NCBI GenBank assembly: GCA_964370045.1
Contig: CAYJGZ010000004.1
Location: 1 to 64,000, forward strand
DNA from: JAAYCI01 sp964370045
GTDB lineage: Bacteria > Bacillota > Clostridia > Oscillospirales > Ruminococcaceae
Reading direction: 5' to 3'
Length of the DNA stretch: 64,000 nucleotides
Below are positions 41,689 to 50,556 of this stretch, piece after piece (the stretch's first letter is position 1; every line of letters begins with the position of its first letter). The notes under the pieces are model-generated. The model did not search any database. It had not been told where the DNA came from and saw only the letters and a list, made by a program, of their open reading frames with translations. The translations under genes and the position numbers were made by a program.

Positions 41689-43371
41689 ATGGCTGAATAT
41701 CTGAAACTGAAAAAATCAAACTGTAAAAATTGCTACAAATGTATCCGGCATTGCCCTGTTAAGTCGATACGCTTTTCCAGCGGTCAGGCAAATATCGTGA
41801 GTGAGGAGTGTATTTTGTGCGGGCAATGTTTTGTAAACTGTCCTCAAAACGCAAAGGAGATTGAGAGCAGCGTAGAGGCAACCAAGGTTCACATCTATTC
41901 GGGTGCGCCTGTTATAGCGTCTGTCGCTCCGTCTTTTATAGCAAACTATACCGCAGTAGGCATAAAAACGCTGGAAAAGGCGCTGAAGAAGCTTGGGTTT
42001 CACCATGCGGAAGAAACAGCGATAGGTGCGACCATCGTGAAAACCGCCTACGAAAATATGATAATCGAGGACAAGAAGAACATACTTATCACATCTTCTT
42101 GTCATTCGATAAACTTGCTTATTCAAAAATATTACCAAACCCTGCTGCCCTATCTTGCGGATGTTGTATCACCCATGCAGGCCCATGCGCTGGATATTAA
42201 GAAGCGATGTCCCGATGCCAAGGTTGTTTTCATAGGGCCTTGCGCCGCAAAAAAAGACGAGGCAGGCTCTTACGAGGGGATAGTGGACGACGCCTTGACT
42301 TTTGAAGAGCTGAGCCATTGGCTTAGCGAGGAAAATATAGCAATAGATACAAACGAGAGGCAGGATGACACAGAGGAAAGCTTAGCGAGGTTCTTCCCCA
42401 CAACGGGAGGAATTCTGAAAACAATAACAAACAAAGATGACGACTACTCGTATTTTGCGGTTGACGGTGTTGAAAACTGCATGAAGGTTTTGGATGAAAT
42501 ACTCGAGGGAAATATCGATAAATGTTTCATTGAAATGTCCGCTTGCGTCGGTAGCTGTATCGGCGGGCCTGTCATGGAAAAGCACAGAAGGAACTCTATT
42601 TCAGGCAATATTAGCATTAACCGATACGCGGGTGAAAAGGATTTTGTGGTGGCTGCTTTACAGGATGATAGCATGTACAAAAGCTTTCCTCCGATAGAGC
42701 GAGTAAAGCTCCCGCCCTCCGAAAGCGATATTGCAAAAATCTTTAAGCAAATAGGAAAAGAAAGCGAAGCGGACGAGCTTAACTGCGGCTCATGCGGCTA
42801 CAACTCATGTCGGGAAAAAGCGCAGGCCGTGTATTACGGCAAGGCCGACCTTACAATGTGCCTGCCGTTTTTAAGCGAAAAGGCGGAGACTTTTTCTGAT
42901 TTGATAGTGCACAACACACCAAACGCAATTATTGTTTTGAACGACATTTTGGAGGTGCAAAGGATAAACCAATCCGCATCTCGCCTGCTAAACCTGCGCG
43001 CGCAAGAGGATGTATTGGGAGAGCAGATAGTTAAGGTTTTAGACCCGGCTGACTTTATAACGGTTAGAGACACGGGCATTTCCATAAAGGACAAAAGCGT
43101 CTATTTGGCAGAATACAACAAGCACATCTACCAAACAATTATTTTTGACAAGCAGTACAGGATGCTTGTGTGCATTATGCGCGACATAACGGAGGAAGCA
43201 CAGGAAAGAGAGAAAAAAGAGGAGATAAGCCGTAAAACCATTGATACTACGGACAAGGTTATAGAAAAGCAAATGCGAGTTGTTCAGGAGATAGCATCTT
43301 TATTGGGGGAAACAGCGGCTGAAACGAAAATTGCACTTACAAAGCTGAAGGAGTCGATTAAAGATGACTAA
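41689..43371 (+). CDS. [FeFe]-hydrogenase-like PAS sensor protein
   Basis: 560 residues. Order: two 4Fe-4S ferredoxin motifs (CKNCYKCIRHCP; CILCGQCFVNCP), a [FeFe]-hydrogenase large-subunit-like domain, a 4Fe-4S motif CGSCGYNSCREKAQAVYYGKADLTMC near residue 365, a PAS domain (SDLIVHNTPNAIIVLNDILEVQRINQSASRLL), and a C-terminal coiled coil. H-cluster-type cysteines remain: LITSSCHS (L1), IGPCAAKKDE (L2), EMSACVGSCIGGP (L3); the L1 motif has SC where catalytic enzymes have CC. This fits HydS/HsfB-like sensory hydrogenases. Overlaps the next gene, a SpoIIE-type phosphatase, by 8 bp: a sensor-effector pair. Confidence 0.85.
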   Translation: MAEYLKLKKSNCKNCYKCIRHCPVKSIRFSSGQANIVSEECILCGQCFVNCPQNAKEIESSVEATKVHIYSGAPVIASVAPSFIANYTAVGIKTLEKALKKLGFHHAEETAIGATIVKTAYENMIIEDKKNILITSSCHSINLLIQKYYQTLLPYLADVVSPMQAHALDIKKRCPDAKVVFIGPCAAKKDEAGSYEGIVDDALTFEELSHWLSEENIAIDTNERQDDTEESLARFFPTTGGILKTITNKDDDYSYFAVDGVENCMKVLDEILEGNIDKCFIEMSACVGSCIGGPVMEKHRRNSISGNISINRYAGEKDFVVAALQDDSMYKSFPPIERVKLPPSESDIAKIFKQIGKESEADELNCGSCGYNSCREKAQAVYYGKADLTMCLPFLSEKAETFSDLIVHNTPNAIIVLNDILEVQRINQSASRLLNLRAQEDVLGEQIVKVLDPADFITVRDTGISIKDKSVYLAEYNKHIYQTIIFDKQYRMLVCIMRDITEEAQEREKKEEISRKTIDTTDKVIEKQMRVVQEIASLLGETAAETKIALTKLKESIKDD

Positions 43372-44539
43372 CTTGTGCCCGGACATTGGCTTTCACAGCT
43401 TGCACAAGTACACAGAGGAGCTGTGCGGCGACCAAGTCTGCGTTATAGAGGGTGCAGACGACTCTACCACCATCGTTTTAGCCGACGGGCTCGGCAGCGG
43501 AGTGAAGGCAAACATACTCTCAACCTTAACCGCAAAAATCATATCAACCATGATTTCGCAGGGGCTAAGCCTTGCCGACTGTGTTGAGACCATCGCCGAA
43601 ACACTGCCTGTTTGTGCTGTGAGGGGTGTGGCATACTCCACATTCACAATTTTAAGAATACTAAACGGGAACAAAGAGGCGGAGATAATACAATACGATA
43701 ATCCGCGGGTTATTTTATTCCGAGACTGCCAAAACCATGAGTTCTCTTACACCGAGACGATAATAAGCGGCAAAAAAATTTTGATGTCCAAAATAAATCT
43801 TTTTGAAAATGATATATTCTTTTTGATGAGCGATGGCTGTATTCATGCGAGTGCCGGCAGTGAGCTGAACTTTGGCTGGGACAGGGAGGATATTATCAAG
43901 TATATGCAGCCGCTTTGCCATGTGGGCCTTACCGCAAAAACGCTCAACACGATACTCCTAAACGAATGCTATGCGCTATACGGTGGGCAACCCGGAGATG
44001 ACACCACCGTGTGCACTGTCAAAATGAGAAAAAGAGTACCCATGAACTTGATAATAGGCCCCCCGTCCAACAGGAGCGATTCGGATAGGATGATGTCGCT
44101 GTTTTTCTCAAAAAGTGGCAAGCATATAGTGTGCGGTGGCACGACCTCCGCCATAGCCGCCGAGTTCCTTGGCAAAGAGGTGGTTAGGCCTCTTAATTTT
44201 GCCCACTCGGATGTTCCGCCCATTGCAAAAATCGAGGGTGTGGACCTTGTTACGGAGGGGATGCTCACCATAAACAAAGTGCTCACCTATGCTAAAGACT
44301 ATTTGGACGAAAACAATCTTTATTCTCATTGGAGCAGCGAGCGTGACGGCGCTTCATCCATTGCAAGGCTACTTTTTGAGGAGGCTACGGACATAAACTT
44401 TTATGTTGGCAAAGCAAGCAACCCCGCACATCAAAACCCCGATTTGCCCATTAACTTTAATATAAAAATGCAACTGATAGACGAGCTTGCGGATTGTCTG
44501 GAAAAAATCGGAAAAAAAGTGAAAGTAAGCTATTTTTAG
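43364..44539 (+). CDS. SpoIIE/PP2C-type protein phosphatase
   Basis: 391 residues. PP2C-like catalytic core from the N-terminus: VCVIEGADDSTTIVLADGLGSGVKANILSTLTAKI (metal-binding D-G), ISTMISQGLSLADCVETI, FFLMSDGCIHASAGSE, and PGDDTTVCTVKMRK (second metal Asp pair). The last 165 residues (MNLIIGPPSNRSDSDRMMSLFFSKSGKHIVCGGTTSAIAAEFLG ...) are an unfamiliar domain regularly fused in this gene pair. It likely dephosphorylates a Ser/Thr-phosphorylated partner in response to the overlapping hydrogenase-like sensor. Element R12 begins at its stop codon; its last residues may have been altered by that insertion. Confidence 0.82.
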   Translation: MTNLCPDIGFHSLHKYTEELCGDQVCVIEGADDSTTIVLADGLGSGVKANILSTLTAKIISTMISQGLSLADCVETIAETLPVCAVRGVAYSTFTILRILNGNKEAEIIQYDNPRVILFRDCQNHEFSYTETIISGKKILMSKINLFENDIFFLMSDGCIHASAGSELNFGWDREDIIKYMQPLCHVGLTAKTLNTILLNECYALYGGQPGDDTTVCTVKMRKRVPMNLIIGPPSNRSDSDRMMSLFFSKSGKHIVCGGTTSAIAAEFLGKEVVRPLNFAHSDVPPIAKIEGVDLVTEGMLTINKVLTYAKDYLDENNLYSHWSSERDGASSIARLLFEEATDINFYVGKASNPAHQNPDLPINFNIKMQLIDELADCLEKIGKKVKVSYF

Positions 44540-44676
44540 GACTGTGGACAAAAGAGGTGGCTCGACTTCTTTCGGTATAACATCCCTCGATGAAAGCGGG
44601 GGATGTTATACCGTTTTATTTTTGCGCTTAACATATAAGTTGTGTTGCCCCTAAATCATTACAAAAAAAGTGTCCA
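44540..44676 (-). repeat. Family A element, copy R12
   Basis: Begins at the phosphatase stop codon: ACTGTGGACAAAAGAGG, centre GGTATAACATCCC...GGGGATGTTATACC (44574-44612), long arm on the right (TTTGCGCTTAACATATAAG), right end AGTGTCCA. Possible flanking repeat TATTTTTA (44531-44538) / TATTTCAA (44677-44684), 6 of 8. Confidence 0.8.
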
Positions 44677-44696
44677 TATTTCAAAGCTTTTCTGCA

Positions 44697-44726
44697 TTGA
44701 CAAAAAACAAGGCGATATAATATACT
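44697..44726 (+). promoter_or_regulatory. Promoter of PTS IIC-like gene
   Basis: TTGACA (44697-44702), 18 bp, TATACT (44721-44726). Confidence 0.65.
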
Positions 44727-44732
44727 AAAATA

Positions 44733-44918
44733 AGTATGCTTGCCGAATAAACCGCTGTGGGCGGTTATTCAGCCCCGCCGCAATATTGCGGTGGTCGCAA
44801 AAGTGCTCCAAAAAGCAATATTGCGAGGCACACCTTGATGCTTTCCCAAACAAAAAAATACCGTTTTTTGTTTATTCATTGAGCATGAAGTATGCTTTAA
44901 CAAAGGGGTGCACCGCAA
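44733..44918 (+). promoter_or_regulatory. Structured leader of PTS IIC-like gene
   Basis: About 185 nt with several hairpins: GAATAAACCGC/GCGGTTATTC, CCGCAATATTGCGG, and AAACAAAAAA/TTTTTTGTTT near the end. The 10-bp palindrome GCAATATTGC occurs at 44780 and 44815. Could be an RNA switch, an antiterminator target or a pair of operators; it matches no riboswitch class I know. Confidence 0.4.
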
Positions 44919-45989
44919 ATGATACGCAAATACTTAAAAAAGCAGGACATCGAGATTAGCTTTGAGCGCATAGTGGTAAAGGCGCTGTCGGGCATGGCGC
45001 AGGGGCTTTTTGCTTCGCTTCTCATAGGCACTATTTTGGGCACTGTGGGCACGCTTTCAGGCGTTGCGTTTTTTAGCGAGGTGGCCACATTTGCACGTGA
45101 AGTGCAGGGTGCGGCCATGGGCATGGCTATTGCGTACGCTGTGAGTGCGCCGCCATTTGTGCTGTTTTCTGCCGCTACGGTGGGCTACGCCGCAAACGCT
45201 TTAGGCGGCGCAGGAGGGCCTTTGGCGGTTTACGTCGTGGTGGTTATTGCCGTTTTCTTTGGCAAGCTTGTGTCAAAGCGCACGCCTATCGACCTTATTG
45301 TCACCCCTGCTGTCACCATAGTGAGCGGTGTGTTTTTGGCACAGCTCATTGCTCCCGGCATAGGCTATATTGCAAGCTCGGTGGGCGGCATCATAATGTG
45401 GGCGACACAGCAGCAGCCCTTCTTCATGGGCATACTCATCTCCTTCATGATGGGCATTATACTCACGCTGCCCATTAGCTCCGCTGCCATATGTGCGGCG
45501 CTGGGGCTTGTGGGGCCTGCGGGTGCGGCGGCGCTGGCAGGGTGCTGTGCGCACATGGTGGGCTTTGCCGCTTGCTCCTACCGAGAAAACAAAATAGGCG
45601 GGCTTGCCAGCCAAGGCCTCGGCACGTCTATGTTGCAGCTGCCCAATCTTTTGCGAAAGCCCATTCTGTGGATACCGCCCGTTGTGGCCTCCATAGTAAA
45701 CGGCCCTGTGGCGACGGTGGTGTTTGGCCTTGAAATGAACGGTGCGCCCATCTCCTCGGGCATGGGCACCTGTGGCCTTGTGGGGCCTATCGGTGTTTTG
45801 ACAGGCTGGCTCTCCCCCTCACAGGAGGCACTTTCGGCAGGGGAGCTTGCCATCAGCCCCACAGCATTTGACTACATCGGGCTTGTGGTGGTGGCGGTGG
45901 TTGTTCCGGTGGTGGTGTCGCTCATTGTGAGTGAGGCCATGCGCAGGGCAAAGCTGATAAAGCAGGGGGATTATAAGCTGGCCTCTTGA
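44919..45989 (+). CDS. PTS-type EIIC permease-like protein
   Basis: 356 residues with about nine to ten hydrophobic segments, no soluble EIIA/EIIB domain. Landmarks: SGMAQGLFASLLIGTILGTVG, FVLFSAATVGYAANALGGAGGPLAVY, FFMGILISFMMGIILTLPISSAAICAALGL, AGCCAHMVGFAACSYRENKIGGLASQGLGTSMLQLPNL, and GAPISSGMGTCGLVGPIGV. This corresponds to the stand-alone EIIC family (PTS_IIC_2). No EIIA or EIIB is nearby, so whether it phosphorylates a sugar is unknown. AAGGGG precedes ATG. Codes downstream of a structured leader. Confidence 0.8.
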   Translation: MIRKYLKKQDIEISFERIVVKALSGMAQGLFASLLIGTILGTVGTLSGVAFFSEVATFAREVQGAAMGMAIAYAVSAPPFVLFSAATVGYAANALGGAGGPLAVYVVVVIAVFFGKLVSKRTPIDLIVTPAVTIVSGVFLAQLIAPGIGYIASSVGGIIMWATQQQPFFMGILISFMMGIILTLPISSAAICAALGLVGPAGAAALAGCCAHMVGFAACSYRENKIGGLASQGLGTSMLQLPNLLRKPILWIPPVVASIVNGPVATVVFGLEMNGAPISSGMGTCGLVGPIGVLTGWLSPSQEALSAGELAISPTAFDYIGLVVVAVVVPVVVSLIVSEAMRRAKLIKQGDYKLAS

Positions 45990-46031
45990 TGAGATTGTCA
46001 CCTGATTGGGTGCAAACAAAATTACTCATCC

Positions 46032-46143
46032 TATATAGTGTCGTCACAAGTGTTCAGCCGTCATATTTTGGCGATTTTTCCGCCTTGTCTGACGAAAAAA
46101 TTGCTCAAAATCTGCTCGTTCGGGCTTATGGCGACACTATCTA
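46032..46143. mobile_element. TA-flanked inverted-repeat element (element C)
   Basis: 112 bp. Left end TATATAGTGTCGTCACAAG, right end the complement of TAGATAGTGTCGCCATAAG; 16 of 19 positions match. TA at both outer edges fits a TA target duplication. No coding capacity. A single copy in this window, unrelated in sequence to family A or element B. Confidence 0.6.
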
Positions 46144-46156
46144 AAAATAGCAAAGT

Positions 46157-46194
46157 AAAAACCGCAGTGAGCTTTTTGCCCACTGCGGTTTTTT
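46157..46194. terminator. Bidirectional terminator
   Basis: AAAACCGCAGTG / CACTGCGGTTTTTT between the convergent PTS IIC-like and P-type ATPase genes. Confidence 0.85.
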
Positions 46195-46255
46195 GTGTGT
46201 AGAGTAGTATGCATCTTTGTTTGGAAACAGTGTAGTGTCAGGTGATTTAGTAGCC

Positions 46256-48889
46256 TTACTTTTGGTTTTTAAGCAAGCCCATCGCCTTGACAATCTCCAA
46301 AACGGGCACAGGCACAAGCGCAAGCCCCAGCGCCACAAGGTACATCTGCCAGGGCAGTATTATAAGGTTAAATGCGGCCGCTACGGGCGGAATGAGCGCC
46401 ACCGCAAGCGTGAGCACAAGCGCCACTATTACCGCTTGGTTTAGATATTTATTGCTGAACGGACGTATTTTGAAGATGGAGTGCTTGGAGCGCATGTTGT
46501 ACGAGTGGAACGCCTGCGAGAGCGCCAGCACCAAAAATGCCATTGTCTGCCCTGCGGCGTTGCCCGCCTCCATGCCCATGTTCCATGTAGAGCCAAGCCA
46601 GTAGGCAAGCAGTGTGAGCCCTGCGAACATAACACCCTGAAGTGCCACCTGCACACCCATGCCGTGTGCGAATATACCCTCGTTTTTGGGGCGAGGCGTA
46701 TTTAGCATGATGTCGCTTTCCACTGCCTCACGCCCCAGCGCAATGGCAGGTAGGCCGTCGGTGACAAGGTTAATCCACAATAGCTGCATGGAAACCAGCG
46801 GTGCTTCGTTCCACAAGAGCAGTGCGAAAAATACCGTGAGCACCTCGCCTATGTTTGTGCCCAAAAGGTAGCCCACAACCTTGCGGATGTTGTCGTATAT
46901 GCCACGGCCCTGCTCCACCGCATCCACAATGGTGGTGAAGTTGTCGTCGGTCAGCGTCATGTCCGCCGCACCCTTTGCAACATCCGTGCCGGTGATGCCC
47001 ATCGCACAGCCGATGTCCGCCGCTTTAAGCGCAGGTGCGTCGTTTACGCCGTCGCCCGTCATGGCGACAACCTCGCCCTTGTCCTGCCACGCTTTCACTA
47101 TGCGTATCTTGTCCTCCGGCGAAACACGTGCGTACACGGCGATGCTCTCCACCTTCTCAGCAAGCTGTGCATCGCTCATCTTGTCCAGCTCTGCGCCGGT
47201 GATGGCAAGGTCGCCCTCTTTGCGAATGCCAAGGTCGTCCGCTATAGCGCCTGCGGTGATAACATGGTCGCCCGTAATCATCACGGGGCGAATGCCTGCC
47301 TTGCGGCAGACGGCAACAGCATCTCGCACCTCGGGACGGGGTGGGTCTATCATGCCCACAAGCCCAAGGAAAATCAGGTCTTTTTCCACCGTTTCGCTGT
47401 TTACGGTGGCGGGCACCTCGTCTATGGGACGGTAGGCAACCGCCAAAACACGCAGTGCCTTTTTGCTCATTTCGTCATTTTCGGTGCGTGCACGCTCTAT
47501 GTCGCCCTTTATGCAGCGTGGCGCAATGGAGTCAAGCGCACCCTTTGTTATCACAACCTTCTGCCCGTCCATGTCGCATATGACGCTCATAAGCTTTCTG
47601 TCCGAGTCAAACGGCACTTCCGAAAGGCGAGGGTACTGCTTTGCAAGCTCCTCCTTCACCATGCCGTTTTGGTGTGCGGCAAGCACAATGGAGGTCTCGG
47701 TGGGGTCGCCTATGTGCTTTACGGTGTCCCCCTCAAAGCGCACAGAGCCGTCGGTGCACAGTGTGGCATATAATAGAAGGCGGCATATTTCCACGCCGTT
47801 TTCCTTGCTTATATCCTCTATGGTGCCGCTGGGGCCCTCATACGCTTTTACAAGCGTCATGCGGTTTTGGGTGAGCGTGCCTGTTTTGTCCGAGCATATC
47901 ACGCTTGCGCTACCCAGCGTTTCCACGGCAGGCAGGCGGCGAATGATGGCGTTTTTCTTTACCATGCGCTGAACGCCGATGGCAAGCACGATGGTAACGA
48001 TGGCGGGCAGGCCCTCGGGGATGGCGGACACCGCAAGCGAGACGGCCACCATGAATATTTCCATCGGCTCCATCTCGGTGAAGAAAAAGCCGTAGCCGAA
48101 AATAAGGGCGCACACAGCAATGGCGGCGATGCCCAGCAGCTTGCTAAGACTTGCCAGCTTGTGTTGCAGCGGTGTTTTGCCCTCTTCCTCGTTGTTGAGC
48201 ATTCCGGCAATGCGTCCCATCTCGGTTTTCATGCCGGTGGCGGTGACTACGTAGCGTCCACGGCCGTACGCAACACTGCATCCCGAGTAGACCATGTTGT
48301 GGCGGTCGCCCAGCGGTGCATTGTCCTGAACATCCGCATCGTATGCCTTTTCTGCAGGCACGCTCTCGCCTGTTAGTGCGCTTTCCTCGCATTTCAGGCT
48401 GGCAGACTCCAAAAGCCGCCCGTCCGCAGGCACAAAGTCGCCTGCCTCGATGAGCACAACATCACCCGGCACAACGTCGGCGGCCTCCACAACACATTCC
48501 TTGCCGCCTCGCATCACCCTTGCGCTGGGTGCGCTCATCTCTTTCAGCGCCTCCAGCGCCGCCTCTGCCTTGCTCTCCTGCGACACGCCCATTATGGCGT
48601 TTGCCACCACGATAAGCAAAATGAGCAGCGGCTCAAAGAACTCATTCCAGTGCCCCTCTACCACCATCACGGTGAAGCTTATGGCCGCTGCAATGAGCAA
48701 AACAATTACCATTGGGTCCAAAAATTGCCCCATAAATCGTGCGAAAAGCGACTTTTTCTTTTTTGCGCTAAGCTGGTTTTTGCCGTACTGCTCAAGGCGC
48801 TGTGCGGCTACCTGCTCCGAAAGGCCGCCTGCGGCATCCGCCTGCAAGTTTTCCAAAACGGCGCTCGACGGCTCACTGTATACACTCAT
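46256..48889 (-). CDS. P-type cation ATPase, calcium (PMCA/SERCA-like) type
   Basis: 877-residue membrane pump. N-terminal cation ATPase domain (SEQVAAQRLEQYGKNQL), actuator with the TGES loop (CEESALTGESVPAEK), membrane motif IPEGLPAIVT as in Ca2+-type pumps, phosphorylation site DKTGTLTQNR, nucleotide domain (KGALD), hinge MTGDGVNDAPALKAADIG, and six C-terminal helices (NIGEVLTVFFALLLWNEAPLVSMQLLWINLVTDGLPAIALG). The E/NxxD-type residues in these helices favour Ca2+ export over Na+/K+. ATG start with GGGAG. Monocistronic. Confidence 0.93.
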   Translation of the reverse strand: MSVYSEPSSAVLENLQADAAGGLSEQVAAQRLEQYGKNQLSAKKKKSLFARFMGQFLDPMVIVLLIAAAISFTVMVVEGHWNEFFEPLLILLIVVANAIMGVSQESKAEAALEALKEMSAPSARVMRGGKECVVEAADVVPGDVVLIEAGDFVPADGRLLESASLKCEESALTGESVPAEKAYDADVQDNAPLGDRHNMVYSGCSVAYGRGRYVVTATGMKTEMGRIAGMLNNEEEGKTPLQHKLASLSKLLGIAAIAVCALIFGYGFFFTEMEPMEIFMVAVSLAVSAIPEGLPAIVTIVLAIGVQRMVKKNAIIRRLPAVETLGSASVICSDKTGTLTQNRMTLVKAYEGPSGTIEDISKENGVEICRLLLYATLCTDGSVRFEGDTVKHIGDPTETSIVLAAHQNGMVKEELAKQYPRLSEVPFDSDRKLMSVICDMDGQKVVITKGALDSIAPRCIKGDIERARTENDEMSKKALRVLAVAYRPIDEVPATVNSETVEKDLIFLGLVGMIDPPRPEVRDAVAVCRKAGIRPVMITGDHVITAGAIADDLGIRKEGDLAITGAELDKMSDAQLAEKVESIAVYARVSPEDKIRIVKAWQDKGEVVAMTGDGVNDAPALKAADIGCAMGITGTDVAKGAADMTLTDDNFTTIVDAVEQGRGIYDNIRKVVGYLLGTNIGEVLTVFFALLLWNEAPLVSMQLLWINLVTDGLPAIALGREAVESDIMLNTPRPKNEGIFAHGMGVQVALQGVMFAGLTLLAYWLGSTWNMGMEAGNAAGQTMAFLVLALSQAFHSYNMRSKHSIFKIRPFSNKYLNQAVIVALVLTLAVALIPPVAAAFNLIILPWQMYLVALGLALVPVPVLEIVKAMGLLKNQK

Positions 48890-49018
48890 GTATCATTCTC
48901 CCTGCCTTTAATATGTTGTGTGCTTTGCGGCCTTTGCACATGGCGAACATCACCCACTAAAACGTACATGCAATTTTACCTTTATACTACAGAATTGTGC
49001 GAAATCGCATGTGATATA

Positions 49019-49048
49019 ATTATAGTATATCATCTTGTTTTTTGTCAA
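49019..49048 (-). promoter_or_regulatory. Promoter of P-type ATPase
   Basis: Minus strand TTGACA (49048-49043), 18 bp, TATAAT (49024-49019); leader of about 125 nt. Confidence 0.65.
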
Positions 49049-49094
49049 TGAGCCTAAAAGCATATTTGCCGGCAGTATCGCAGAGGAGGATACT

Positions 49095-49123
49095 TTGCAC
49101 AGGTGTTTTTTTTGTGGTATAAA
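49095..49123 (+). promoter_or_regulatory. Promoter of MFS gene
   Basis: TTGCAC (49095-49100), 17 bp, TATAAA (49118-49123). Confidence 0.65.
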
Positions 49124-49164
49124 TAGTGGGGCACATTGATGTCGTTTGTTTTTTTGGAGGAAGC

Positions 49165-50403
49165 ATGGCAGGGTTGTTTTTAGCGCTTATCTACGCCACA
49201 TTTATTAGCCTCGGCCTGCCGGACGCACTGCTGGGTGCTGTATGGCCGGTGATGCGCACAGACCTTGGCGCAGGGCTTGATGCCGCAGGTGGAGTTTTTC
49301 TTGTGATATGGGTAGGTACGATTTTTTCGGGCCTTATGTGCGAGCGTTTTGTGCGGTGGTGGGGCACGGGCAGGCTGGTGGCATTCAGTGTGCTCTTAAC
49401 TGCGGGGGGGCTTTTTGCGGTGTCCTTTGCGGACAGCCTCGCCGTGCTTGCGCTTGCGATGATACCGCTGGGGCTTGGCGGCGGCGCTATTGATACCTCG
49501 CTGAACAGCTATGCGGCGGCGCACTACAGCTCTCGACACATGAACTGGCTGCACGGGTTTTGGGGCGTGGGTGCGCTTGTAGGGCCGCTTATTATGGGGG
49601 CGGTAATTGCGGCGGGCATAGGCTGGCAAGGCGGCTACCGCATTGTTGCAGGCATACAGCTTTGTGTGGCGGTGGCGCTGTTTGTATCGCTTGTCTTGTG
49701 GCGACGCTTTGACAGTAGCACAAAAGAGGAGAATGAGGCGCAAAAATATACCGAAAAATCATCGCAGAGCGCCGATGTAAATAAAGAGGAAACACAGAGC
49801 ACATCCAAGCAAGCGCAATCGCCCAAATCAGGGATAAAGCTACTACGAGAGCGTGGGGTAATACCCGCAATGCTCTGCTTTTTCTTTTACAGTGCGGTGG
49901 AGATGGGTGTTAGCCTTTGGGGCAGTAGCTTTTTGGTGGAGATGCACGGCTTTGAGCAGGCACTTGCCGCAACACTTGCCTCGCTCCTGTTTTTTGGCGT
50001 TGCGGCAGGCAGGTTTGTCTCGGGTTTTTTGAGCGCTGCTTTGGGCACAAAACGGCTCACACGCATTGGCATTTTGCTTGTGTGCGTGGGTGTTGTGATG
50101 CTGATACTGCCATATCCGTTTGCGGCGGTGGGCCTGCCACTGATAGGCCTTGGGTGTGCACCTATATACCCCGGCATGGTGCACGAGACACCACGCAGGT
50201 TCGGCAGGCAAAACGCAAAAAAAGTGATGGGGTGGCAGATGGTCTCTTCCTACGCCGGAATTATTTTGGTGCCGCCACTTATGGGTGTTTTGGCGCAGGC
50301 GGTGGGGCTATGGGTGCTTTTGCCGAGCATCGGCGTGTTTGTGCTGGGGCTGTTTTTTCTTTCGGAGCGTATCAATAGCCTGAAAAAAAGCGGCGATGTG
50401 TAG
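49165..50403 (+). CDS. Major facilitator superfamily permease
   Basis: 412 residues, twelve predicted helices in two halves separated by a hydrophilic loop of about 45 residues (DSSTKEENEAQKYTEKSSQSADVNKEE ...). First half: IYATFISLGLPDALLGAVWPVMRTDLG, CERFVRWWGTGRLVAFSVLL (MFS motif A region), GGGAIDTSLNSYAAAHYSSRHMNWLHGFWGVGALVGP, reminiscent of fucose/sugar-type MFS proteins. Second half: VEMGVSLWGSSFLVEMHGF, GRFVSGFLSAALGTKR. Substrate unknown. Start ATG 49165 next to GGAGG; the earlier GTG at 49126 overlaps the promoter region. Confidence 0.87.
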   Translation: MAGLFLALIYATFISLGLPDALLGAVWPVMRTDLGAGLDAAGGVFLVIWVGTIFSGLMCERFVRWWGTGRLVAFSVLLTAGGLFAVSFADSLAVLALAMIPLGLGGGAIDTSLNSYAAAHYSSRHMNWLHGFWGVGALVGPLIMGAVIAAGIGWQGGYRIVAGIQLCVAVALFVSLVLWRRFDSSTKEENEAQKYTEKSSQSADVNKEETQSTSKQAQSPKSGIKLLRERGVIPAMLCFFFYSAVEMGVSLWGSSFLVEMHGFEQALAATLASLLFFGVAAGRFVSGFLSAALGTKRLTRIGILLVCVGVVMLILPYPFAAVGLPLIGLGCAPIYPGMVHETPRRFGRQNAKKVMGWQMVSSYAGIILVPPLMGVLAQAVGLWVLLPSIGVFVLGLFFLSERINSLKKSGDV

Positions 50404-50423
50404 GCGGCGCATAGTCTTAAAAT

Positions 50424-50536
50424 GGGAGTGCCCAAATGCGGTGATTTATTTGCTATATCCCTCGCCTGCGGCGTGAGATATAGCGCCTTCTTCTTGCGCC
50501 CGGCGTATTCTAAATCACCTCTATGTGTCCACTCCC
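50424..50536 (-). repeat. Family A copy R13 with exact 8-bp target duplication
   Basis: Complete copy: GGGAGTGCCCAAATGCGG on the left, centre GCTATATCCCTCGCC...GAGATATAGC, long arm on the right (CGCCTTCTTCTTGCGC), right end TGTGTCCACTCCC. Flanked exactly by CTTAAAAT at 50416-50423 and 50537-50544. Together with R6 this defines the ends as GGG...CCC and the duplication as 8 bp. Confidence 0.95.
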
Positions 50537-50556
50537 CTTAAAATAAAAGGTTACAC

